This document shows positions 35,230 to 44,899 of a stretch of DNA of 64,000 nucleotides, piece after piece. The DNA comes from Mycobacterium rhizamassiliense (lineage in GTDB: Bacteria; Actinomycetota; Actinomycetes; Mycobacteriales; Mycobacteriaceae): contig NZ_LT721901.1 of NCBI RefSeq assembly GCF_900157375.1, forward strand, positions 1,110,365 through 1,174,364, read 5' to 3'. The translations under genes were made by a program, and so were the position numbers. The first letter of the stretch is position 1. Every line of letters begins with the position of its first letter. Below the pieces are notes generated by a model that worked only from the letters and a program-made list of their open reading frames with translations, did no database searches and was not told the origin of the DNA.

Positions 35230-37065
35230 GTGAGCCACTATAAGAGCAACGTCCGCGACCAGGTATTCAACCTGTTTGAGGTGCTGGGCGTTGAAAAAGC
35301 ATTAGGCCAAGGCGCGTTCAGCGACCTCGACGTCGACACCGTCAAAGAGATGCTCACCGAGATGAGCCGGCTGGCCGAGGGGCCCGTCGCGGAGTCGTTC
35401 GTCGAGGGTGACCGCAACCCGCCGGTCTTCGACCCCAAGACACACTCGGTGACGCTGCCGGAATCCTTCAAGAAGTCCGTCCGCGCCGTGATCGACGCCG
35501 GCTGGGACAAGGCAGGCATCGACGAGGTACTCGGCGGCATGCCGATGCCCAAGGCACTGGTGTGGGCGCTGCACGAGCACCTGCTCGGCGCCAACCCGGC
35601 CGTGTGGATGTACTCCGGCGGCGCGGGTTTCGCGAACATCATCTACCACCTCGGTACCGAGGAGCAGAAGAAGTGGGCCGTGCTCTGCGCTGAGCGCGAG
35701 TGGGGCGCGACCATGGTGCTGACCGAGCCGGACGCCGGCTCGGACGTCGGTGCCGGTCGCACCAAGGCGGTCCAGCAGGAGGACGGCTCCTGGCACATCG
35801 ACGGCGTCAAGCGGTTCATCACCTCCGCCGATTCCGACGACATGTTCGAGAACATCGTCCACCTGGTGCTGGCCCGCCCCGAGGGCGCCGGCCCCGGCAC
35901 CAAGGGCCTGTCGCTGTTCATCGTGCCCAAGTTCCTGTTCGACCCCGAGACGGGCGACCCGGGCGAGCGTAACGGCGTGTTCGTGACCAACGTCGAGCAC
36001 AAGATGGGCCTGAAGGTCTCGACGACCTGCGAGCTGTCCTTCGGTCAGCACGACGTTCCCGCCAAGGGCTGGCTCGTCGGCGAGGTGCACAACGGCATCG
36101 CGCAGATGTTCGACGTCATCGAGATGGCCCGAATGATGGTGGGCACCAAGGCGATTGCCACGCTGTCGACCGGCTACCTGAACGCGCTGGAGTACGCCAA
36201 GTCGCGGGTGCAGGGCGCCGACCTGACGCAGATGACCGACAAGACCGCGCCGCGGGTAAGCATCACGCACCACCCCGACGTTCGCCGGTCGCTGATGACC
36301 CAGAAGGCGTACGCCGAGGGCCTGCGCGCGCTGTACCTCTACACCGCGACGTTCCAGGACGCGGCGGTCGCCGAGGCGATCCACGGCGTGGACGCCGATC
36401 TGGCCGTCCGGATCAACGACCTGATGCTGCCCGTCGTCAAGGGCGCCGGCTCCGAGCAGGCCTACGCCAAGCTCACCGAGAGCCTGCAGACGTTCGGTGG
36501 GTCCGGCTTCCTGCAGGACTACCCGATCGAGCAGTACATCCGGGACGCGAAGATCGACTCCCTGTACGAAGGCACCACCGCCATCCAGGCGCAGGACTTC
36601 TTCTTCCGCAAGATCGTCCGCGACAAGGGTGCCGCGCTGGCGTTCGTGTCCGGCGAGATCCAGAAGTTCGTGGACAGCGAGGCCGGGAACGGTCGGCTCA
36701 AGAACGAGCGTGAGTACCTGGCCAAGGCGCTGGGCGACGTGCAGGCGATGGCGGCGACGCTGACCGGCTACCTGATGTCGGCCCAGGAGGATGTCTCCAG
36801 CCTGTACAAGGTGGGCCTGGGTTCGGTGCGCTTCCTGCTGAGCGTCGGCGACCTGCTCATCGGCTGGTTGCTGCAGCGTCAGGCGGCGGTGGCCGTGGCG
36901 GCGCTCGACGCGGGCGCCGACGGTGCCGAGCGGTCCTTCTACGAGGGCAAGATCGCGGTGGCCTCGTTCTTCGCCAAGAACTTCCTGCCGATGCTGACCA
37001 GCACTCGCGAAATCATCGAGACGCTGGACAACGACATCATGGAGCTCGACGAAGCCGCCTTCTAG
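35230..37065 (+). CDS. fadE5: acyl-CoA dehydrogenase FadE5
   Basis: 611 residues, the length recalled for Rv0244c. The long-type acyl-CoA dehydrogenase fold shows [20 protein letters not shown] (FAD/substrate loop), [16 protein letters not shown], and [20 protein letters not shown], which holds the catalytic Glu in YEGTT. FadE5 has broad acyl-chain range in mycobacterial beta-oxidation. GTG 35230 ([12 protein letters not shown]) is the start, with AGGAGGAA about nine bases upstream. Two inverted repeats lie in the promoter. Downstream are two terminator hairpins and the convergent fadA2. Confidence 0.95.
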   Translation: MSHYKSNVRDQVFNLFEVLGVEKALGQGAFSDLDVDTVKEMLTEMSRLAEGPVAESFVEGDRNPPVFDPKTHSVTLPESFKKSVRAVIDAGWDKAGIDEVLGGMPMPKALVWALHEHLLGANPAVWMYSGGAGFANIIYHLGTEEQKKWAVLCAEREWGATMVLTEPDAGSDVGAGRTKAVQQEDGSWHIDGVKRFITSADSDDMFENIVHLVLARPEGAGPGTKGLSLFIVPKFLFDPETGDPGERNGVFVTNVEHKMGLKVSTTCELSFGQHDVPAKGWLVGEVHNGIAQMFDVIEMARMMVGTKAIATLSTGYLNALEYAKSRVQGADLTQMTDKTAPRVSITHHPDVRRSLMTQKAYAEGLRALYLYTATFQDAAVAEAIHGVDADLAVRINDLMLPVVKGAGSEQAYAKLTESLQTFGGSGFLQDYPIEQYIRDAKIDSLYEGTTAIQAQDFFFRKIVRDKGAALAFVSGEIQKFVDSEAGNGRLKNEREYLAKALGDVQAMAATLTGYLMSAQEDVSSLYKVGLGSVRFLLSVGDLLIGWLLQRQAAVAVAALDAGADGAERSFYEGKIAVASFFAKNFLPMLTSTREIIETLDNDIMELDEAAF

Positions 37066-37082
37066 ATCCCCCAAACGCAAGA

Positions 37083-37112
37083 ATCCCCCGCCTCGCCATT
37101 GAAGCGGGGGAT
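37083..37112. terminator. hairpin after fadE5
   Basis: Perfect 9-bp arms ATCCCCCGC and GCGGGGGAT with a 12-base loop, 18 bases after the fadE5 stop. Confidence 0.6.
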
Positions 37113-37135
37113 CTTGTGTTCGTGGGCTGTGTGCC

Positions 37136-37180
37136 AAAAAGACCGCCGCTGGATCCCCTCACTCCAGCGGCGGCCCTTTT
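37136..37180. terminator. bidirectional intrinsic terminator between fadE5 and fadA2
   Basis: Perfect 11-bp arms CCGCCGCTGGA (37143-37153) and TCCAGCGGCGG (37163-37173), preceded by AAAAAGA and followed by CCCTTTT, so it has a U-tract in both directions. The remaining 169 bases to fadA2 hold no gene. Confidence 0.8.
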
Positions 37181-37349
37181 CGCACGCCGTCCCCTCAGAA
37201 CCGGCGGTCGTTTAGGGGATGCCCCGTGTTGCCGTCGGGGTCGGGGGGTCTGACCACAACACGGAGCTATCCGAGCTCTGGATTACCCATCTCTTCCGAC
37301 TCCTAAGCCACTGTGACAAATTTCATGGCGGTGTTCGGTCCGGCGGGTG

Positions 37350-38696
37350 TTAGGCCTCGAGGATCGCGGCCACCCCCTGGCCCCCGGCGGCGCAGATCGA
37401 AATCAGCGCCCGGACAGGCCCCTTGACCTGGCCTTCGGCCTTCTTCTCGGCCAGCTGCTTGGCGGCCTGGGCGAGAATCCGCCCGCCGGTGGCCGCGAAC
37501 GGGTGGCCCGCCGCCAGCGACGAACCATTGACGTTGAGCTTGGACCGGTCGATCGCCCCCAGGGCGGCGTCCAGGCCCAGCCGTCCCTTGCAGTACTCCT
37601 CGGACTCCCAGGCCTGCAGGTGGGACAGCACCACCGAGGCGAACGCCTCGTGGATCTCGTAGTAGTCGAAGTCCTGCAGGCTCAGCCCGTTGCGGGCCAG
37701 CAGCCGCGGCACCGCGTAGGTCGGCGCCATCAGCAGGCCGTCACGGCCGTTGACGTAGTCGACCGCGGCAGTCTCGGCGTCCACCAAGTAGGCCAGCGGC
37801 GTCAACGAATGCTCGGCCGCCCACTCCTCGGAGGCCAGCAGCGCGACCGAGGCGCCGTCGGTCAGCGGGGTCGAGTTGCCGGCCGTCATCGTCGCGTCGC
37901 CGGCCTTCACACCGAACACCGGCTTGAGCTTGGCCAGCTTCTCGGCCGACGAGTCCGGGCGCAGGTTGTCGTCGCGGTACAGGCCCAGGAACGGTGTGAC
38001 CAGGTCGTCGAAGAAGCCGCGGTCGTAGGCGGCCGCCATGTTGCGGTGGCTGGCGGCGGCCAGCTCGTCCTGGTCGACGCGTTTGATCCCCAGCTCTTTG
38101 GCGGTGATCGCCTGGTGCTCCCCCATCGACAGCCCGGTGCGGGGCTCGCTGTTGACCGGGATCTCGATGCCCACGGCGGCGGGCAGGGTGCCGACCAGCC
38201 GCAGCCGCTGCACGTTGGACTTGGACCGGCGCAACTTCAGCAGCTGGCGGCGCAGGTTGTCGCCCAGGCCGATGGGCGGGTCGGAGGTGGTGTCGACCCC
38301 GCCGGCGGCGGCCACGTCGTAGCGGCCGGCGGCGATCCCGTCCGCGGCGGCGATGGCGGCCTGCAGGCCGGTGCCACACGCTTGCTGGATGTCGTACGCG
38401 GGCGTGTGGGAGTTCAGCTCCGAACCCAGCACGCACTCGCGGGTCAGGTTGAAGTCCCGGCTGTGCTTGATCACGGCGCCGGCGACCACGATGCCCAGGC
38501 GCTGCCCGGCCAGCCCGAACCGGTCCACCAGGCCGCCCAGCGCGGCGGTGAACATGTCCTGGTTGGACGCCTCCGCGTAAGCGCCGTCAGAGCGCGCGAA
38601 CGGGATGCGATTGCCGCCCAGCACGGCGACCCGCCGCCGGGACGCAAAGGTCGTCTGAGCCGACTTGTCAGTCGCTTCGGAACTCGCAGAAGCCAT
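37350..38696 (-). CDS. fadA2: acetyl-CoA acyltransferase (thiolase) FadA2
   Basis: 448 residues. The thiolase nucleophile Cys is in [20 protein letters not shown], the catalytic His in [19 protein letters not shown], and the second Cys in [12 protein letters not shown] at the C-terminus. It cleaves 3-ketoacyl-CoA in beta-oxidation. ATG 38696 ([12 protein letters not shown]) is preferred over ATG 38759 because ACGGAGAAA precedes it. It is divergent from fabG4 with an inverted repeat between them, and convergent with fadE5. From memory it corresponds to Rv0243. Confidence 0.94.
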   Translation of the reverse strand: MASASSEATDKSAQTTFASRRRVAVLGGNRIPFARSDGAYAEASNQDMFTAALGGLVDRFGLAGQRLGIVVAGAVIKHSRDFNLTRECVLGSELNSHTPAYDIQQACGTGLQAAIAAADGIAAGRYDVAAAGGVDTTSDPPIGLGDNLRRQLLKLRRSKSNVQRLRLVGTLPAAVGIEIPVNSEPRTGLSMGEHQAITAKELGIKRVDQDELAAASHRNMAAAYDRGFFDDLVTPFLGLYRDDNLRPDSSAEKLAKLKPVFGVKAGDATMTAGNSTPLTDGASVALLASEEWAAEHSLTPLAYLVDAETAAVDYVNGRDGLLMAPTYAVPRLLARNGLSLQDFDYYEIHEAFASVVLSHLQAWESEEYCKGRLGLDAALGAIDRSKLNVNGSSLAAGHPFAATGGRILAQAAKQLAEKKAEGQVKGPVRALISICAAGGQGVAAILEA

Positions 38697-38763
38697 GTTT
38701 TCTCCGTGCATCTCCGCTTTGGCAGTTTGAGGATCGCCCGACGAGGCCATACTACTCACCGTT

Positions 38764-38779
38764 CTTACTCTGCAGTAAG
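38764..38779. promoter_or_regulatory. inverted repeat CTTAC-N6-GTAAG between fadA2 and fabG4
   Basis: Perfect inverted repeat: arms CTTACT and AGTAAG with spacer CTGC, in the 149-bp divergent promoter region. It shares TTAC-N6-GTAA with the fadE5 promoter (35159-35174). Confidence 0.55.
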
Positions 38780-38845
38780 TTCGTCCTTCGATACGGTTGG
38801 GATATACCCGGCACGTTCGATCGCGAAAATACGGAAGGCGGCTCA

Positions 38846-40210
38846 GTGGCTCCCAATCGCTCGTCCGATCTGCTCTCGCAGGTCGTCAACTCCGCCCCCG
38901 GGTCCTTCGTGGCAAAGCAGCTTGGCGTCCCGCGCCCCGAGAGCCTGCGCCGTTACTCGCCCGGCGACCCGCCCCTGGCCGGCTCCCTGTTGATCGGCGG
39001 CGACGGCCGGGTGGTCGAGCCGCTGCGCGCGGCGCTGGAAACGGACTACGACCTGGTGGGCAACAACCTCGGCGGCCGCTGGGCCGACCAGTTCGCCGGC
39101 CTGGTCTTCGACGCCACCGGCATCACGACGCCGGCCGGGCTCAAGGATCTGCACGAGTTCTTCACCCCGGTGCTGCGCAACCTGGGCCACAACGGCCGCG
39201 TCGTCGTCGTCGGCACCACGCCCGACCTGGCGGCCAGCAGCGACGAACGGATCGCGCAGCGCGCGCTGGAGGGCTTCACCCGCTCGCTGGGCAAGGAGCT
39301 GCGCGGCGGCTCGACGGTGGCGCTGGTGTACATGTCGCCGGAGGCCAAGCCCGCGGCCACCGGCCTGGAGTCCACCCTGCGGTTCATCCTGTCCGCCAAG
39401 TCCGCCTACGTCGACGGGCAGGTCTTCTACGTCGGGGACGCCGACTCCACGCCGCCGGCCGACTGGGACCGCCCGCTGGACGGCAAGGTCGCCATCGTGA
39501 CCGGCGCGGCCCGCGGCATCGGGGCGACGATCGCCGAGGTGTTCGCCCGCGACGGCGCCCGGGTGGTCGCGATCGACGTGGAATCGGCCGCCGAGGCGCT
39601 GGCCGAAACCGCCAGCCGCGTGGGCGGCACCGCGCTGTGGCTCGACGTCACCGCCGACGACGCCGTCGAGAAGATCACCGAGCACCTGCGCGACCACTAC
39701 GCCGGGCATGCCGACATCCTGGTCAACAACGCCGGCATCACCCGCGACAAGCTGCTGGCCAACATGGACGACGCCCGCTGGGACTCCGTCTTGGCGGTCA
39801 ATCTGCTTGCCCCGCAACGGCTTACCCAAGAGCTGATCGCCAACGGCAGCATCGGCGCCGGCGGCCGGGTGATCGGCCTGTCGTCGATGGCCGGCATCGC
39901 GGGCAACCGCGGCCAGACGAACTACGCCACCACCAAGGCGGGCATGATCGGGCTCACCCAGGCGCTGGCTCCCGAGCTCGGCGAAAAGGGCATCACGATC
40001 AACGCCGTGGCCCCCGGGTTCATCGAGACCAAGATGACGGCGGCCATTCCGCTGGCCACCCGCGAGGTCGGCCGCCGGCTGAACTCGCTACTGCAGGGCG
40101 GCCAGCCCGTCGACGTCGCCGAGACCATCGCCTACTTCGCGAGTCCGGCCTCAAACGCGGTGACCGGCAACGTCATTCGCGTCTGCGGCCAGGCCATGTT
40201 AGGCGCATGA
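38846..40210 (+). CDS. fabG4: 3-oxoacyl-[acyl-carrier-protein] reductase FabG4 (high-molecular-weight type)
   Basis: 454 residues, the size of Rv0242c. An N-terminal flavodoxin-like domain (about 1-205) precedes a short-chain dehydrogenase with [34 protein letters not shown], the Ser in [13 protein letters not shown] and the YxxxK pair in [12 protein letters not shown]. The high-molecular-weight FabG prefers NADH and CoA-linked ketoacyl substrates. The GTG start at 38846 has only a weak ribosome site. The TGA stop overlaps the htdX ATG. Confidence 0.93.
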   Translation: MAPNRSSDLLSQVVNSAPGSFVAKQLGVPRPESLRRYSPGDPPLAGSLLIGGDGRVVEPLRAALETDYDLVGNNLGGRWADQFAGLVFDATGITTPAGLKDLHEFFTPVLRNLGHNGRVVVVGTTPDLAASSDERIAQRALEGFTRSLGKELRGGSTVALVYMSPEAKPAATGLESTLRFILSAKSAYVDGQVFYVGDADSTPPADWDRPLDGKVAIVTGAARGIGATIAEVFARDGARVVAIDVESAAEALAETASRVGGTALWLDVTADDAVEKITEHLRDHYAGHADILVNNAGITRDKLLANMDDARWDSVLAVNLLAPQRLTQELIANGSIGAGGRVIGLSSMAGIAGNRGQTNYATTKAGMIGLTQALAPELGEKGITINAVAPGFIETKMTAAIPLATREVGRRLNSLLQGGQPVDVAETIAYFASPASNAVTGNVIRVCGQAMLGA

Positions 40211-41061
40211 TGGATCAGCCCAGCGGCCTGCGAAACATGTTGCGGGCGGTGGCCGGCGCCCTGCCCCTGGTGCCGCGCAGCGACAAGCTGCCCAGCCGCA
40301 CCGTGACCGTCGACGAGATACCCATCGACCGGACAAACGTCGCCGAGTACGCGGCCGTCACCGGCCTGCGGTTCGGCAACAACGTACCGCTCACCTACCC
40401 GTTCGCGCTGACGTTTCCCGCGCTGATGTCGCTGGTGACCGGGCTCGACTTCCCTTTCGCAGCAATGGGTTCGGTGCACACCGAAAACCACATCACCCAA
40501 TACCGGTCCATCGCGGTCACCGACACCGTCGGGGTGCACGTGCACGCGGAGAACCTGCGCGAGCACCGCAAGGGCCTGCTGGTCGACCTGGTGACCGATG
40601 TCAGCGTGGGCAATGACGTTGCGTGGCATCAGGTTACGACGTTTCTGCACCAGCAGCGCACCAGCCTGTCCGGCGAGCCCAAGCCGCCGCCGCAGAAGCA
40701 GCCGAAGCTACCGCCGCCGAGCACCGTGCTGCGCATCACGCCCGGCCAGATCCGGCGCTACGCGAACGTCGGCGGCGACCACAACCCGATCCACACCACG
40801 CCTATCGCCGCCAAGCTGTTCGGCTTCCCGACGGTCATCGCGCACGGAATGTTCAGCGCCGCGGCGGTTTTGGCCAACATCGAGGCCCAGCTGCCCGACG
40901 CCGTGAAGTATTCGGTGCGGTTCGGCAAGCCGGTGATTCTGCCCGCCACCGTCGGCCTCTACATCGACCAGGGCGACACCGCCGCCGACGGCTGGGAATT
41001 GTCGCTGCGCAATGTCTCCAAGGGATACCCGCACCTGACCGGCCGCGTGCAACCGCTCTAG
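40207..41061 (+). CDS. htdX: 3-hydroxyacyl-thioester dehydratase HtdX (MaoC-like, double hot-dog)
   Basis: 284 residues. The C-terminal hot-dog half carries the hydratase-2 motif [19 protein letters not shown] with catalytic Asp and His, followed by [15 protein letters not shown]. The N-terminal half is the degenerate hot dog. It hydrates or dehydrates (3R)-hydroxyacyl thioesters and pairs functionally with FabG4. The ATG overlaps the fabG4 stop (ATGA). From memory it corresponds to Rv0241c. Confidence 0.92.
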   Translation: MMDQPSGLRNMLRAVAGALPLVPRSDKLPSRTVTVDEIPIDRTNVAEYAAVTGLRFGNNVPLTYPFALTFPALMSLVTGLDFPFAAMGSVHTENHITQYRSIAVTDTVGVHVHAENLREHRKGLLVDLVTDVSVGNDVAWHQVTTFLHQQRTSLSGEPKPPPQKQPKLPPPSTVLRITPGQIRRYANVGGDHNPIHTTPIAAKLFGFPTVIAHGMFSAAAVLANIEAQLPDAVKYSVRFGKPVILPATVGLYIDQGDTAADGWELSLRNVSKGYPHLTGRVQPL

Positions 41062-41064
41062 CGC

Positions 41065-42333
41065 TCAGCCAGCGCGTTCGTCGTGCCGCTGCGGCCGCAG
41101 CCGCCGGCCCAGTAGCTGCTTGAGCCCGTGCGCGCCGGTGGCGGTCAACAGGAACACCAGAAACAGCCACAGCGGCGGCCGGGCGAGCTCCCAGACAAAG
41201 ATCGCCGCCCAGATCGGCGACCCCTGCGTGATCGCGAGGACGCCGGCAGCACCCGACAGCGACACCGTCGGCACGTGCAGCTGCGCCCCGGTCGCCCAGT
41301 TGATCGCCAGCACCACCACCGCCCCCGCCGCGGCGCCGGTGGCCAGCGACGGCGTGAGCATGCCGCCGGCCCCGCCGGCACGCAGGAACAGCGCGGTCAA
41401 CAGCGGCTTGAGCAGCAGGATCGCGGCCGCGGCCGACAGGGTCAGGCCGCTGGCCAGGCTGACGGTCAGGATGCTGCGGCCGTTGCCGGGCAATTCGGGC
41501 CACCAGCGCGCGCAGACGCCCATCACCAGCCCGGCGCCGGCCAGCGCCGGGACCAGCACCCAGCCGCGGATCTGGCGGGCCGGCCGGGCCGCGGCCATGA
41601 CCCAGTTGAACGCCAGGCCGACGCCGAGCGCCAGCGGCGCCATCAAGAGCCCGTGCGCGGTCACCAGATAGGTCGACTCACCGATCGGCCAGGCCAGGTT
41701 GGGCTGATCGCGAGTGACGGCCGAGCCGACCGCGACGGCCAGGCTGGAGGTGAGCAGCGCCGCGCCCACGGCGCGCGGATGCCAGGTGTTCAGCATGATG
41801 CGGGCCGAGAACAGCGCACCGGCCAGCGGCACGGCGTACACCGCGCCCAGCCCGGCGCCCGCCGCGCACGCCAGCAGGATCTCGCGGTCACGCGCGGACA
41901 GCCGCCGCAGCCAGCCCGTCGCCAAATCGCCTAGCGCAGCGGCGAATTGGCGTGGGGCGCCCTCCCGGCCCAGGGAGGCTCCGGAGCCGACCAGCAGCAC
42001 CTGCAGCATGGCGTCGATGCTCCAGGACCACCGCGGTATGCGCTCGTGCCGGGCGATTGTCCCGGCCAGCGGCGGCACCTCGGACCGGCGCCGCAGGATC
42101 CACCAGCCGACCCCGGCCAGCGCGGCGCCGACCATCGGGCCCAGCACGCGGCGCACGGGGCTGCTGCCCGTCACGCCGGACAGCATGGTGCCGAAGCTGT
42201 AGTGATAGGCCAGGTGCTGAACGAAGCGCAAGACGAACGTCGTCGACAGGCCGGCGACCCCGGCCAGCACTCCGACAATGACTACCGCGCAGAAGAACTC
42301 GAGGTGTTGCGGCGGGCGCCCGCGGAAGGCCAC
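41065..42333 (-). CDS. ClC family chloride channel/antiporter
   Basis: 422 residues with ten or more hydrophobic segments. The ClC filter and gate motifs are visible: VGSGASLGREGAPRQ (with the gating Glu in GREG) and AAGAGLGAVYAVPLAGALFS; later AGGAGGMLTPSLATGAAAGA corresponds to the GxFxP region. It moves Cl- (or F-/NO3-) across the cytoplasmic membrane, as channel or H+-coupled exchanger. No CBS domains follow. It is convergent with htdX, only three bases away. I do not recall it at this M. tuberculosis locus; it replaces a small toxin-antitoxin pair there. Confidence 0.88.
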   Translation of the reverse strand: MAFRGRPPQHLEFFCAVVIVGVLAGVAGLSTTFVLRFVQHLAYHYSFGTMLSGVTGSSPVRRVLGPMVGAALAGVGWWILRRRSEVPPLAGTIARHERIPRWSWSIDAMLQVLLVGSGASLGREGAPRQFAAALGDLATGWLRRLSARDREILLACAAGAGLGAVYAVPLAGALFSARIMLNTWHPRAVGAALLTSSLAVAVGSAVTRDQPNLAWPIGESTYLVTAHGLLMAPLALGVGLAFNWVMAAARPARQIRGWVLVPALAGAGLVMGVCARWWPELPGNGRSILTVSLASGLTLSAAAAILLLKPLLTALFLRAGGAGGMLTPSLATGAAAGAVVVLAINWATGAQLHVPTVSLSGAAGVLAITQGSPIWAAIFVWELARPPLWLFLVFLLTATGAHGLKQLLGRRLRPQRHDERAG

Positions 42334-42357
42334 CGCTCGAATCTATGCCACCGGCGG

Positions 42358-43008
42358 CTAACCGGCAGCGACGTTGTGGCCGCCGCCTGCTTCCGGGACC
42401 GCGCCGTCGCGATCCTGCGGCGCACCCCGCAGGCCGTGCCAGAACAGGCTGATCATCAACTCCGCGGCATCGTCGGCGTCGATGTCGCCGGTGGACAGCC
42501 TGGTTGCCATCGCCTCACCGGCCCCCACCAGCGCCACCGCCATCATCAGGTGCTCGGTATCCGACCGGGGCGTGCGCTCGCCGGAGCGCAGCAGCGCCGC
42601 GACCAGTTCGATGATCTGTTCGCGCCCTTCGCGCACAGTGTGCGCGAACGCCTGTGAGCTGATGGCCTGGGTGTACATCACGATCCAGGACGCCCGATTG
42701 GCGTCGATGTAGCGCAGGAACGCAACGATGGTGTTGCGCAGCAGGTCCCGGGGGCTCTGCGTGAAGTCGATGTCGGCGCGCACCGCATCGATGAACCGGC
42801 TCAGTTCGCGGTTCAGGCAGGCGCCGAACAGGTCCTCCTTGGAGCCGTAATACAGGTAGAGCATCGGCTTGGAGATCTCGGCGGCGGCCGCGATGGTGTC
42901 CATCGAGGTCTCGTGGTAGCCGTTGACCGAGAACATCTGCACGGCGGCGTCGAGCATCTGCTGCTCCCGGACAGCGCGGGGCAACCGTTTGGTACCACCT
43001 GCCATCAC
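42358..43008 (-). CDS. TetR family transcriptional regulator (Rv0238-like)
   Basis: 216 residues. The helix-turn-helix reads QQMLDAAVQMFSVNGYHETS then MDTIAAAAEISKPMLYLYYGSKE. The C-terminal domain is helical with FLRYIDANRASWIVMYTQAI. The start is ATG 43008 or ATG 43005 (MAGGTKRLP). From memory it matches Rv0238. It is a plausible regulator of the neighbouring lipid genes fadE5, fadA2 and fabG4-htdX, but that is inference from position only. The ClC gene lies downstream on the same strand. Confidence 0.88.
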   Translation of the reverse strand: MMAGGTKRLPRAVREQQMLDAAVQMFSVNGYHETSMDTIAAAAEISKPMLYLYYGSKEDLFGACLNRELSRFIDAVRADIDFTQSPRDLLRNTIVAFLRYIDANRASWIVMYTQAISSQAFAHTVREGREQIIELVAALLRSGERTPRSDTEHLMMAVALVGAGEAMATRLSTGDIDADDAAELMISLFWHGLRGAPQDRDGAVPEAGGGHNVAAG

Positions 43009-43039
43009 TGCGCCCTTTCAGGCCGTCGCGCCTCGTCTA

Positions 43040-43050
43040 TTGAGAATCAA
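43040..43050. promoter_or_regulatory. short inverted repeat upstream of the TetR gene
   Basis: TTGA-GAA-TCAA, 11 bases, 32 bases upstream of the TetR start in an AT-richer stretch. Weak candidate for an autoregulatory site. Confidence 0.3.
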
Positions 43051-43071
43051 GAGTAACGATGATGCGACGAA

Positions 43072-44214
43072 TTAGTGCCCACACGCCCGATTGCGGCCCT
43101 TCATCGTGGCCAGCCGCGTCAGCGATTGGTCGACGGCGGGCAACGCCAATTCGCCTGCCGCCACGGCCTTCTCGAGCCGGTCCAGCACCGCGGGCACCTC
43201 GTCGGTGGTGACCCACAGCGCCTCATCGACGCCGGCCTGCAGGGTGCGCAGCACCGCCTCCGCGACGCCGAACCGTTCCGAGATCGCGGCCATGCTGGAC
43301 AGGTCGTCGCTGAACACCGGGCCGTTGAATGGCACGGCGCCGTAGCCGATGCCGTCGCGCAGCAGCTGCACCGCGGGCCGGCTCAGGCTGGCCGGGTCGT
43401 CGCCGGTCAGGCCGGGAACCTGCAGGTGGCCGACCATGACCGCGACGGGCACCGCGGTCACCAGCGTCCGGTACGGCACCAGGTCGGAATTCTGCAGATC
43501 GCTCAGCGGCGGCGTCACGACCCCGCCCTTGTGCGAGTCGCCCGAGCCGTGCCCGTGTCCGGGGAAGTGCTTCAGCACCGGCAGCACGCCGGCGTCGCGC
43601 AGCCCCTGCGCGTAGGCCCCGGCGTAGTCGGTGACGGTCCTGGGGTCGTTGCCGAACGAGCGGTTGCCGATCACGGCGTCGTCCGGCTCGTCGGACACGT
43701 CGACCACCGGCGCGAAGTCGATCGTGATGCCCAGGTCGTGCATCTTCTTGCCGCGGTCGGCCGCCAGGTCGTGCACCTGCGCCGGGGTCTGGGTCTGGGC
43801 CAGCGTCCGGGCCGACGGGGCCGTGCCGATCAGCGACCGCAGCCGCGACACCCGACCGCCCTCCTCGTCGACGCTGACCGCCAGCGGCAACGGCCCGGCG
43901 CTGCCGGCGATCTCGGCCAGCGGCCCCTTGAAGATCGTCAGGTCGGTCCAGCTGCCGATGAAGATCCCGCCGACGTGGTAGTTGTTCACGACGGCCCGGG
44001 CGTCGTCGGCGTTCTTGATACCGACCATCAGCAGCTGGGCCAGCTTGTCGCGGGTCGACAAAGACGTCGTCGGATCGCCACATGCCGGCGGCGCGGGCGC
44101 GGCCGCCGGCTTGCTGGAGGTGGTCGACGGGCGGGGCGGTGCTGCGTCGTGCCCGCAACCCGCCACCAGCGCCGATGCGGTGACGAGCACGGCAAGGGTG
44201 CGCGAAAAAACCAT
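43072..44214 (-). CDS. lpqI: beta-N-acetylglucosaminidase lipoprotein LpqI (GH3)
   Basis: 380 residues. The signal peptide MVFSRTLAVLVTASALVAGC ends in the lipobox LVAGC, so the protein is lipid-anchored outside the membrane. The GH3 domain has SVDEEGGRVSRL and the NagZ motif LKHFPGHGHGSGDSH, containing the catalytic Asp-His dyad region. LpqI releases GlcNAc from muropeptides in cell-wall recycling. From memory it corresponds to Rv0237. It is divergent from a small DUF2613-like gene with repeated CTAGC sites between. Confidence 0.94.
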   Translation of the reverse strand: MVFSRTLAVLVTASALVAGCGHDAAPPRPSTTSSKPAAAPAPPACGDPTTSLSTRDKLAQLLMVGIKNADDARAVVNNYHVGGIFIGSWTDLTIFKGPLAEIAGSAGPLPLAVSVDEEGGRVSRLRSLIGTAPSARTLAQTQTPAQVHDLAADRGKKMHDLGITIDFAPVVDVSDEPDDAVIGNRSFGNDPRTVTDYAGAYAQGLRDAGVLPVLKHFPGHGHGSGDSHKGGVVTPPLSDLQNSDLVPYRTLVTAVPVAVMVGHLQVPGLTGDDPASLSRPAVQLLRDGIGYGAVPFNGPVFSDDLSSMAAISERFGVAEAVLRTLQAGVDEALWVTTDEVPAVLDRLEKAVAAGELALPAVDQSLTRLATMKGRNRACGH

Positions 44215-44250
44215 CGGGCCATGTTGTCACGGGTGTTTTGGCCCAGGCCC

Positions 44251-44266
44251 CAGGGGGCGACCCCTG
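44251..44266. other. perfect hairpin with GNRA-type loop in the lpqI/DUF2613 intergenic region
   Basis: CAGGGG-GCGA-CCCCTG, a 6-bp perfect stem with a GCGA tetraloop, 37 bases upstream of lpqI and 12 bases before the CTAGC repeats. It could be an RNA structure in a leader or a DNA palindrome for a regulator. Confidence 0.4.
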
Positions 44267-44277
44267 TTACGTTCTGA

Positions 44278-44302
44278 CTAGCACGAACTAGCGAGAGCTA
44301 GC
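44278..44302 (+). repeat. three CTAGC direct repeats at 10-bp spacing
   Basis: CTAGC at 44278, 44288 and 44298, exactly one helical turn apart, ending 25 bases before the DUF2613-like gene. CTAG is rare in this GC-rich DNA. It looks like a tandem operator. Confidence 0.55.
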
Positions 44303-44327
44303 AGGGGACAACGCAAGGGGGCCGGCG

Positions 44328-44534
44328 ATGCCCGAGTTGACGCTGGCCACGGTGGCCAGCATCGCGGCGGGCCTGACGATCGGCGCCGCCGTGGCCGTCG
44401 GCGTCACCGTCGCGGTCGAGGGCCACGCCGCGGTCCCCACACCCGCGCCGGCGACACAGCTGCCGGCCGGGCCGTATCTGGTGAACTACGGCGATCGGTG
44501 TTGGCGCGGGCATTGCGTACCCTGGCCCTCCTGA
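44328..44534 (+). CDS. small membrane/secreted protein, DUF2613-like paralogue
   Basis: 68 residues. One hydrophobic segment (LATVASIAAGLTIGAAVAVG) near the N-terminus acts as anchor or signal; an outer tail ends YLVNYGDRCWRGHCVPWPS with two Cys that could form a disulfide. The segment order and the N/E-Y-G-D/N-R motif resemble the next small gene, suggesting an old duplication. The ATG has AAGGGGG about nine bases upstream. Function unknown. Confidence 0.7.
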   Translation: MPELTLATVASIAAGLTIGAAVAVGVTVAVEGHAAVPTPAPATQLPAGPYLVNYGDRCWRGHCVPWPS

Positions 44535-44616
44535 GCCGTCCTGGATGGCGGCGGCCGTTCTGCTAGGTTGGCGTTAGGTTGTCCCAGCTACGACCGCGAA
44601 ACCCAAGGAGTCATCG

Positions 44617-44790
44617 ATGAACCGGATCGTTGCGCCCGCCGCCGCGAGCGTGGTGGTTGGTTTGTTGCTGGGCGCGGCGGCGATCTTCGGGGTCACGCTG
44701 ATGGTGCAACAGGACACGAAGCCGCCAATCCCCGGGGGCGATCCGCAGTCGTCAGTGCTCAACCGGGTCGAGTACGGCAACCGTAGCTAA
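44617..44790 (+). CDS. small secreted/membrane protein, DUF2613 family (Rv0236A-like)
   Basis: 57 residues. The start MNRIVAPAAASVVVGLLLGA begins a single membrane segment or signal, followed by TLMVQQDTKPPIPGGDPQSS and the tail VLNRVEYGNRS. From memory it is nearly identical in layout to Rv0236A, which lies before aftD. AAGGAG lies six bases before the ATG. The aftD frame opens directly after it, so the two are probably co-transcribed. Function unknown; the position suggests a link to arabinan synthesis. Confidence 0.87.
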   Translation: MNRIVAPAAASVVVGLLLGAAAIFGVTLMVQQDTKPPIPGGDPQSSVLNRVEYGNRS

Positions 44791-44899
44791 CCCGACGGCC
44801 AAGTCCCCGTCGGCCGCTTGCGCGGAACCGCCCGGGGGTCCGTCGGCAATCCCGCTGTCACGCCGCTGGCTGGCGCTGGTCGGGGCCGTCGCGCTGGCG

